Under the pieces are notes generated by a model. The model ran no database searches. It worked only from the letters and a program-made list of their open reading frames with translations, and was not told where the DNA came from. A stretch of DNA of 6,043 bases from Deltaproteobacteria bacterium (GTDB lineage Bacteria; Desulfobacterota; Desulfobacteria; C00003060), in contig DAOUWN010000148.1 of the NCBI GenBank assembly GCA_030667105.1, positions 1 to 6,043 of the forward strand, given 5' to 3'. Positions within the stretch are counted from its first letter, which is position 1, and the number at the start of each line of letters is the position of its first letter. Below, one piece after another: positions 1-3,576 of the stretch. Position numbers and translations under genes: made by a program.

Positions 1-540
1 GGTTACGATGATCGCCTTAGCATCCGGGATGGTTTGCGCAATGGTGAGTGGCTCATCTCCCGTTCCAGGCGGGGAATCAATGATGAGATAATCAAGCTTT
101 CCCCACTGTACGCCGGAGATAAACTGCCGGATGACTTGCAGCTTCAAAGGCCCCCGCCATATCACGGCCTTATCCGGATCTCCGGCCATTGATCCAACGG
201 AGACCACTTCCAGGTTGTCTGAATAAGGCTTGGGTTTTATTCGCCCGTCAACACTCGCCTCAAGAACCCCCTTGAGACCCAGTATGCGGGGAATGTCAGG
301 GCCATGGAGATCTACATCCATAAGGCCTACTCTGGCCCCCTGCTTTGAAAGGGCCATGGCCAAATTAGCGGCAACGCTTGTCTTGCCAACACCCCCTTTG
401 CCGCTCATGACCATGACTTTGTTTTTGATTAAGGACAGGGAGTCTTTGATGACCTGATCCTGTGCGGCCATGGCCGCCTCCCGTTCAGATAAAGGACTAC
501 GGCCTTTCTTTTTCTTGCTAATATGAACAGTCTTGGCCAT
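1..540 (-). CDS. Mrp/NBP35-family ATP-binding protein, N-terminal 180 residues (runs off left edge)
   Basis: P-loop ATPase of the Mrp/NBP35 (ParA/MinD superfamily) type, a class that carries or loads Fe-S clusters in the cytoplasm. I translated it from the minus strand. ATG is at 540-538, with a strong AGGAGG ribosome site at 548-553. Residues 1-40 are a basic leader (KKKKGR at 9-14). The deviant Walker A SGKGGVGKT is at residues 46-54 (bases 379-405). The Mrp signature DVDLHGPDIPRILG is at 75-88, and the switch/Walker B segment IIDSPPGTGDEPLT lies near 158-171. The frame is open to base 1, so the C-terminal half, where a CxxC or fused NifX domain might sit, is not visible. It follows directly on the remains of a MinD-type ATPase and a zinc-ribbon gene and is probably co-transcribed with them. 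In ORP loci an Mrp-type ATPase accompanies the cluster-binding protein. Family assignment is firm; the client protein is inferred. Confidence 0.93.
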   Translation of the reverse strand, partial: MAKTVHISKKKKGRSPLSEREAAMAAQDQVIKDSLSLIKNKVMVMSGKGGVGKTSVAANLAMALSKQGARVGLMDVDLHGPDIPRILGLKGVLEASVDGRIKPKPYSDNLEVVSVGSMAGDPDKAVIWRGPLKLQVIRQFISGVQWGKLDYLIIDSPPGTGDEPLTIAQTIPDAKAIIVT

Positions 541-551
541 GTGAACACCTC

Positions 552-758
552 CTAATCATAAGCAGTTCGGCCCACAAGGTCGATGTCGTGTCTTTTAAAA
601 TCTCGGTGTGTTTGATTGCAGGCTTCACAAAAAGGTGGCATTAGGTTATTCCACATCGCAATCCAGCAGTTGCACGCCCCCATCCAGTGACACAGCCAGC
701 TTGGTGGCGACGGGGGTCTTGCCCGTGCCCCCCCTTCGGGTGGCAATACAGATACCAT
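552..758 (-). pseudogene. Degraded 5' fragment of a MinD-superfamily (Fe-S ATPase) gene
   Basis: Read on the minus strand from 747, one frame gives IATRRGGTGKTPVATKLAV followed by VQLLDCDVE, then a TAA at 646-648. After it PNA follows, and one base out of frame LFVKPAIKHTEIL continues from 634. Joined up, this is the start of the MinD-like ATPases that carry an inserted ferredoxin: a deviant Walker A, then CDVEEPNAHLFVKP. Visible lesions are a missing base between the probable ATG (756-758) and the motif, Walker A changes (expected SGKGG is TRRGG, removing the signature Lys), a nonsense codon where the second Glu of CDVEEPN belongs, and a one-base loss at PNAH (around 634-639). The ferredoxin insert and whole C-terminal part, some 200 residues, are absent; the Mrp ribosome site begins immediately after. 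An 82-residue frame can be read across 552-800, but its product matches nothing and arises from the shifted frame. Multiple independent lesions argue for true decay over sequencing error. Confidence 0.8.
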
Positions 759-763
759 AATAC

Positions 764-985
764 CTACCCCCGTGTCATGGTCGCCCCGCACTTGGGGCAT
801 TTTAGATCAAAACAAGGGGTTCCAATTTGGTGGGGGACCCGTTCACCACAGCTTGGGCAAACGCAGTCTCCACCAGGGCCTGCGGCAAAGCCGCCAGATC
901 TGCCGCGTCCACCACCGCCTTGCCCCATCCTTCTACCTGTTCCGGGGCCTTCCCCTCTTGGGCCTGTTCCGTCTCCTCGTGGCAT
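764..985 (-). CDS. Small Gly/Arg-rich zinc-ribbon protein (MPRGDGTGP family)
   Basis: A 73-residue protein. The start is ATG 985-983, chosen because AAGGAGG lies at 994-1000 with good spacing; the open frame extends upstream to 1066, but that part looks like leftover NifX sequence. Residues 1-40 are a Gly/Arg-rich, low-complexity head beginning MPRGDGTGPRGEGPGTGRR, typical of small proteins that accompany NifX and MinD-type genes in Desulfobacterota. Residues 41-68 hold six cysteines (C41, C43, C46, C58, C63, C66). CPSC and CPKC pairs frame a rubredoxin-like or zinc-ribbon knuckle that could bind Zn or Fe. The stop (TAG, 764-766) is 5 bases before the start of the MinD remnant, and the upstream truncated NifX frame ends just inside its leader, so it sits in a tightly packed operon. 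Function is unknown; a metal-binding accessory role is an inference. It appears intact. Confidence 0.75.
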   Translation of the reverse strand: MPRGDGTGPRGEGPGTGRRMGQGGGGRGRSGGFAAGPGGDCVCPSCGERVPHQIGTPCFDLKCPKCGATMTRG

Positions 986-998
986 TTTACTTCCCTCC

Positions 999-1238
999 TT
1001 ATTCAGTGTTTTTCGTATCGTACCTGTGACTTTTTCTGGATGAATAACCATCTGCGAACCATCCACCGCCTTTTAGTTCAAAGCGACAAAGGGATATGAT
1101 CCTTTCTGCTTTCTTATGACATTTAGGTTTAACACTCAAGGTGTCCTGATCGATAATTAGAACGTAGGGGCCCCGTCCAAAACGCGCCTCCACGGTATCA
1201 TCAATCGCAGGTCCGGCAGATGTAACACCTATTTTCAT
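999..1238 (-). CDS. Truncated NifX/NifB-family protein, probably a pseudogene
   Basis: ATG 1238-1236 is preceded by a strong AGGAGGT site. Residues 1-37 are a clear N-terminus of the dinitrogenase iron-molybdenum cofactor biosynthesis fold: MKIGVTSAGPAIDDTVEARF, then GRGPYVLIIDQDTL. From about residue 38 the similarity stops. The remaining 42 residues (KCHKKAERIISLC onward) do not resemble the family, whose members run about 105-120 residues and carry a central Gly-rich GAG...TGNxGPNA region that is absent here. In the +1 frame, bases about 995-1030 read VTGTIRKTLNKE, reminiscent of the family's C-terminal GTVREA helix. This suggests an internal deletion plus frameshift. The 79-residue product may still be made, but would lack most of the cluster-binding fold. 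The stop lies within the leader of the next gene. Alternative: a genuine short variant, which I consider less likely because the neighbouring MinD-type gene is also broken. Confidence 0.65.
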   Translation of the reverse strand: MKIGVTSAGPAIDDTVEARFGRGPYVLIIDQDTLSVKPKCHKKAERIISLCRFELKGGGWFADGYSSRKSHRYDTKNTE

Positions 1239-1292
1239 TGCTGGCTATACCTCCTTTTGTTCATCGTTGGTACACGGACACAGATCAACATA

Positions 1293-1368
1293 TCAGGGGA
1301 TGGGAGTGTGACCTAGAAAAGGAGGGAACAGCAGCCACTGCAGTGAAACACATTCCCCCATCCCCTGA
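1293..1368. repeat. Long imperfect inverted repeat / hairpin in the 1239-1411 gap
   Basis: TCAGGGGATGGG at 1293-1304 is the exact complement of CCCATCCCCTGA at 1357-1368. Pairing continues imperfectly with GTGTG (1306-1310) against CACAT (1349-1353). A small palindrome, CACTGCAGTG (1336-1345), sits in the loop. The structure lies between the DUF169 stop and the truncated NifX gene. Read in the minus direction, it is not followed by a run of T, so it is not a standard intrinsic terminator. It could be a leader structure, a processing site or a decayed mobile repeat. Apart from this and the NifX ribosome site I see nothing in the gap. Confidence 0.5.
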
Positions 1369-1411
1369 ACACTTCCGTCGCTGGTTCATAAACAGCAATT
1401 GATCTGATCAC

Positions 1412-2011
1412 CTAAAACAAGTCTCTTATCAAATGCACCGGCATGCCAATGACAAGTCGGTCCCTTCCAATTGCTCCATATTCACGCGAGTCAGGACAAC
1501 CAAAAGACAAGCATATTCGGCCTGTCGTATAAGCCCTCACTGCAACGCTTCCGCATACAGCCATCACACTCGAAGCCTCCAAATCAAGATCAGTTCCATA
1601 GACTTCCTGCCACCTGCGAACCAACCTCATGACGGTCTCGGGCTGAGCATACGCTACCACTATGTCCGGAGACTTGTTTCTGCCTATCAATACAGCGGCA
1701 ATTTTCCCGTTAAGACGTGGTGTATTCGCGATGACCTTCTGTGCAATATCGAGTTTGATCCCTGTCGTCTCGACCATTTTGCGTGCTATGTTATCATCTT
1801 CCTTAGTCGTCCAGCCGAGGCTTCGGCGTGCGCCGGGACAGTTGACCAGATGTCGTGTCAAGACTATTGGCCTGATTATTGACTCCTTTATTGCCTCACA
1901 CAGGCGCATCGGCTTTTTGGCCAAATTCTCTTTCGGTGAACCGTCACGGTGGAATACGATCCCTGTCCAGCGACCGCCAATCCTTTCCTCAAGCAGCTTT
2001 ACCTCATCCAT
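1412..2011 (-). CDS. DUF169 family protein
   Basis: A 199-residue soluble protein with no signal peptide or membrane segment. It starts at ATG 2011-2009 behind AAAGGAAA, with about 8 bases of spacing. DUF169 landmarks are in order: NCPGARRSLGW (57-67), a TGI segment and predicted helix (83-95), KIAAVLIGRNKSPDIVVAYA (103-122), QPETVMRLVRRW (123-134), MAVCGSVAVRAYTTG (150-164) and CLSFGCPDSREYG (167-179), ending in IGMPVHLI. Conserved-looking cysteines are C58, C153 and C172, with C38 and C167 extra. The biochemical role of DUF169 is not established. Members are frequent in anaerobes and archaea, often near redox or metal-cofactor genes; the Cys/Gly pattern is compatible with a redox or metal site, which is inference. 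It is flanked by structured non-coding DNA on both sides (2012-2255 and 1239-1411), so it may be its own transcription unit. The frame is intact and about normal family length. Confidence 0.85.
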   Translation of the reverse strand: MDEVKLLEERIGGRWTGIVFHRDGSPKENLAKKPMRLCEAIKESIIRPIVLTRHLVNCPGARRSLGWTTKEDDNIARKMVETTGIKLDIAQKVIANTPRLNGKIAAVLIGRNKSPDIVVAYAQPETVMRLVRRWQEVYGTDLDLEASSVMAVCGSVAVRAYTTGRICLSFGCPDSREYGAIGRDRLVIGMPVHLIRDLF

Positions 2012-2042
2012 TGAACAATTTCCTTTCGGTGTCTAAATAAAT

Positions 2043-2200
2043 GTAAGTGTTCACAGGTTCAGAGTTCACCGTTCAGGGTTACCTTTCTTTCGTTGGCCCT
2101 ACGGGCTGGAGGCCCTGCTCGTAGACCAGGGGGTGATAACGTCTCAACATTTGTTCGGCGAACTCTGAACCCCTGAACCATTAAACCCGTGAACGCTTAC
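2043..2200. repeat. Nested inverted repeat with TTCAG-type units (possible MITE/REP-like element)
   Basis: Outer arms are GTAAGTGTTCAC (2043-2054) and GTGAACGCTTAC (2189-2200), pairing at 11 of 12 positions. Inner arms are GGTTCAGAGTTCACCG (2056-2071) and CGGCGAACTCTGAACC (2156-2171), pairing at 15 of 16. Extra TTCAGGG / CCCTGAA units lie at 2072-2078 and 2170-2178. The interior (about 2081-2155) is GC-rich and includes a short GGCC...GGCC hairpin near 2095-2114; it encodes nothing recognisable. The element fills most of the 244-base gap between the ferredoxin-fusion gene and DUF169. Near-perfect arms around a non-coding core suggest a miniature inverted-repeat or REP-like element, though no target-site duplication was identified. 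Confidence 0.55.
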
Positions 2201-2210
2201 AAATAGATTT

Positions 2211-2239
2211 TGCCCCTGGCAGGTATTTTCTGAGGGGCA
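2211..2239 (-). terminator. Possible terminator hairpin after the ferredoxin-fusion gene
   Basis: TGCCCCT (2211-2217) pairs with AGGGGCA (2233-2239), making a 7-bp stem with a 15-base loop, 17 bases beyond the TAA of the ferredoxin-fusion gene. In the minus direction the stem is followed by AAATCTATTTG, a weak and interrupted U tract, so termination would be inefficient if it occurs. Confidence 0.35.
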
Positions 2240-2255
2240 TTGTTATTGCTCCCTT

Positions 2256-2741
2256 TTATGCTTTTTGTAAGGAGATCGCCTCCTGTGGACACTGGGCGAC
2301 GCATTCGCCACAGCCCATACACTTCATGGGATCAATCCGGGCAATCTCATCAATGGAGATAGCGCCGGTTGGGCAGATTTCCTGACACGCACCGCACGCA
2401 ATACACTTGTCTCGGTCCACAACTGCGACGACCGGGGAAATGGCGCGACCTCGATCCAACTCGGTGATGCGCGCACTTATGGCCAGGAGTTGATTCTCCA
2501 TGGCCCTCGCCTGGGCCTTAAGTGTTGCGAGCTCTTTTTCCGCACTCACTTGCCCACGAATTTTTTGCGGTGTGCCGGGCGCGAGCGGGGAAGGACCTGG
2601 AGGGAGCGTGCCGGCCGTTCCCTTTTGCGATAGCTTCGCTACGGTCACACGCCGATGCGTGCCGCGACCCATGCCGCGCCGACCGCTGCCCATACCTCGT
2701 CCTCTTCCCATGCTCATGCGTATACCACAACTGGTTTTCAA
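2256..2741 (-). CDS. DUF5320-like Gly/Arg/Met-rich protein fused to a 2x[4Fe-4S] ferredoxin
   Basis: A protein of up to 161 residues in three parts. Residues 9-30 are a Met/Gly/Arg-rich head (MGRGRGMGSGRRGMGRG), as in DUF5320 proteins. Residues 66-97 form a likely short coiled coil (EKELATLKAQ... to ITELD), preceded by a Pro/Gly linker. Residues 107-161 are a bacterial-type ferredoxin with two complete cluster motifs, CIACGACQEICP (C113, C116, C119, C123) and CMGCGECVAQCP (C141, C144, C147, C151). It should be a cytoplasmic electron carrier, possibly docking on the NifX-like or Mrp partner through its head and coil. The start is uncertain: the frame opens with TTG (2741-2739), while ATGs at 2717 and 2711 would remove 8 or 10 residues; none has a good ribosome site. 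The gene lies 183 bases downstream of the NifX-like gene, across a repeat-like tract, and is followed by a weak hairpin. The ferredoxin call is firm; the partner is inferred. Confidence 0.88.
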   Translation of the reverse strand: MKTSCGIRMSMGRGRGMGSGRRGMGRGTHRRVTVAKLSQKGTAGTLPPGPSPLAPGTPQKIRGQVSAEKELATLKAQARAMENQLLAISARITELDRGRAISPVVAVVDRDKCIACGACQEICPTGAISIDEIARIDPMKCMGCGECVAQCPQEAISLQKA

Positions 2742-2759
2742 CTTAGTGCTCGCTCAAAA

Positions 2760-2915
2760 ATAACTTCACATTTTGATGCGCCGACCTGCCTGCCGGCAGG
2801 CAGGTCCATCCCGCCTGGCTGCGTTGCTCGTCGCTTAAATAGCTTGCTATTCGCCCGCCTCGCGTCTTGCCATGCGTGCGCCTCGACTCCTGAAAATGCA
2901 AATTTATTTCTTCGC
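2760..2915. repeat. Repeat-like non-coding tract with palindromes
   Basis: This tract fills the gap between the NifX-like stop and the ferredoxin-fusion gene. At 2784-2805 there is a perfect 22-bp palindrome whose left half is ACCTGCCTGCC. At 2838-2851 a second dyad, AATAGC-TT-GCTATT, is flanked by GC-rich arms with similar CGTTGC / GTCTTGC cores. Composition and palindrome style match dispersed intergenic repeats seen in Desulfobacterota genomes. The outer boundaries are approximate. A frame across 2743-2940 is not protein-like and I do not call it. No ribosome site or promoter is evident here. Confidence 0.45.
2784..2805. repeat. Perfect 22-bp palindrome
   Basis: Every base of ACCTGCCTGCC is mirrored by GGCAGGCAGGT with no spacer. 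It is embedded in the non-coding tract upstream of the ferredoxin-fusion gene. CCTGCC/GGCAGG palindromes of this kind recur as dispersed repeats in many genomes, so it is more likely a repeat unit than an operator. Confidence 0.7.
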
Positions 2916-2924
2916 GAACCCTTA

Positions 2925-3356
2925 TTAGGGGCTTCGCCACACAGGCATTCCGCTGCTTCTATCTACCCCTCGCTGACCACCACGGAAGCGACGGCGCCTC
3001 TTCCTGAGCCTTATAGCACCGGCTGGACAACCTGGAAGAAGGAGTCGGGCGTCGGCCAGCCGAGCGGTCAAGAATGCATCCAGCACATCATCTATTCTGC
3101 CGGTCACAAAAGGTATGATTTCAATTCCAGATCTTGTCAGGATGCCGGCCAAGGGGCGTGAAATCGCACCGCAGATGAGGACTTCTACACCAAAACGTGA
3201 CAATATCCCTGCGCGTAACATGGACGGGTACTCGTCAAGAACGATTTCGCTTCGACTAACCTCCTTGCCACTGCGTACCTCCACCAAAAGGAGCGAGTTT
3301 GCAAAGTCAAAGACAGTAGAAACCTGGCCGGCCCACGCGGGGATTGCCACCTTCAT
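2925..3356 (-). CDS. NifX/NifB-family Mo/Fe-cluster-binding protein (orange-protein-like)
   Basis: A 143-residue member of the dinitrogenase iron-molybdenum cofactor biosynthesis fold (NifX, NifB C-terminus, orange protein). I chose ATG 3356-3354 because AAAGAGG lies 6 bases upstream; a GTG at 3377 would add seven residues with a poorer site. The core runs from MKVAIPAWAGQVSTVFDFAN (1-20) through VSRSEIVLDEYPS and VEVLICGAISRPLAGIL (58-74) to a predicted C-terminal helix VLDAFLTARL (about 91-100). A tail follows, LLLPGCPAGAIRLRKRRRRF, very rich in Arg and Gly, as in the larger members of this group. C62 and C110 are candidate ligands. Known relatives bind Fe-S, FeMo-co precursors or a Mo-Cu-S cluster; which one applies here cannot be read from sequence. 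It is the first gene behind an exact sigma-54 promoter, with a leader of about 32 bases, so it is the likely main target of the upstream regulator. Confidence 0.88.
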   Translation of the reverse strand: MKVAIPAWAGQVSTVFDFANSLLLVEVRSGKEVSRSEIVLDEYPSMLRAGILSRFGVEVLICGAISRPLAGILTRSGIEIIPFVTGRIDDVLDAFLTARLADARLLLPGCPAGAIRLRKRRRRFRGGQRGVDRSSGMPVWRSP

Positions 3357-3398
3357 GCTTGGCCTCTTTTTTTTCACCTGCAGCCTTATTTTTGTTTA

Positions 3399-3414
3399 AG
3401 CAACCCACGTGCCA
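3399..3414 (-). promoter_or_regulatory. Sigma-54 (-24/-12) promoter
   Basis: On the minus strand the sequence is TGGCACGTGGGTTGCT, an exact match to the RpoN consensus TGGCACG-N4-TTGCW. The invariant GG (3412-3413) and GC (3400-3401) are 12 bases apart. Transcription would begin near 3388, leaving about 32 bases to the NifX-like ATG at 3356. It sits 163 bases downstream of the gene for a sigma-54 activator and has two dyads about 90-140 bases upstream, the expected architecture for activator-dependent transcription. Confidence 0.9.
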
Positions 3415-3446
3415 TTACAATAACAGCATGTCTTGGAGCTAAAAAG

Positions 3447-3458
3447 TGTTTACAAACA
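3447..3458. promoter_or_regulatory. Short dyad between activator sites and promoter (weak)
   Basis: TGTTT-AC-AAACA is a 5-bp inverted repeat in the AT-rich stretch between the sigma-54 promoter and the upstream dyads. Its position suits a bending protein or an additional regulator, but it is short enough to arise by chance and does not match the IHF consensus. Confidence 0.2.
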
Positions 3459-3499
3459 GTAAGTTACCGGTCAGGCGTGGAGAAAGGGAAGGGGCAAGT

Positions 3500-3517
3500 A
3501 GTAGCAGTCCTGCTACT
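3500..3517. promoter_or_regulatory. Upstream activator site 1 (18-bp dyad)
   Basis: AGTAGCA-GTCC-TGCTACT is a perfect 7+7 inverted repeat with a 4-base spacer. Its centre is about 120 bases upstream of the predicted sigma-54 start site, where enhancer-binding proteins usually bind. It shares half-site and spacing with the second site at 3533-3550. Confidence 0.7.
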
Positions 3518-3532
3518 TACACCGGCTTAAGA

Positions 3533-3550
3533 GGTAGCATAATTGCAACC
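3533..3550. promoter_or_regulatory. Upstream activator site 2 (18-bp dyad)
   Basis: GGTAGCA-TAAT-TGCAACC is a 6-of-7 inverted repeat with the same 4-base spacer and GTAGCA/TGCWAC core as the site at 3500-3517. The two centres are 33 bases apart, about three helical turns, so two activator dimers would lie on the same face of the DNA. It ends 27 bases beyond the regulator's stop codon. Confidence 0.65.
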
Positions 3551-3576
3551 ATTCCACAAGATGGTAAAGGGGTAAA

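Noticed and set aside
552..800. 82-residue minus-strand open frame (begins MPQVRGDHD)
   Set aside because: Its product is the wrong-frame reading of the zinc-ribbon gene end and the broken MinD gene; the recognisable motifs are in other frames.
687..1043. 118-residue plus-strand proline-rich frame
   Set aside because: Antisense shadow of the Gly/Arg-rich zinc-ribbon gene; low complexity and no ribosome site.
986..1066. Upstream extension of the zinc-ribbon gene to an ATG at 1066
   Set aside because: The ATG at 985 has an excellent ribosome site and begins the usual MPRGDGTGP head; the extension reads as NifX leftovers.
1293..1368. Intrinsic terminator for the DUF169 gene
   Set aside because: The loop is about 38 bases and no T run follows in the minus direction, so I list it as an inverted repeat only.
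1433..1882. 149-residue plus-strand frame
   Set aside because: Antisense to the DUF169 gene, with no family motifs.
2043..2200. CRISPR array
   Set aside because: The TTCAG-type units are short, inverted and irregularly spaced, with no direct repeat-spacer periodicity.
2743..2940. 65-residue minus-strand frame following the NifX-like gene
   Set aside because: It reads through the palindromic repeat tract and gives the CLPAGR-type peptide typical of repeat DNA.
2655..3161. 168-residue plus-strand frame
   Set aside because: Crosses two antisense genes and a repeat tract; the product is low-complexity Ala/Ser/Thr with no motif.
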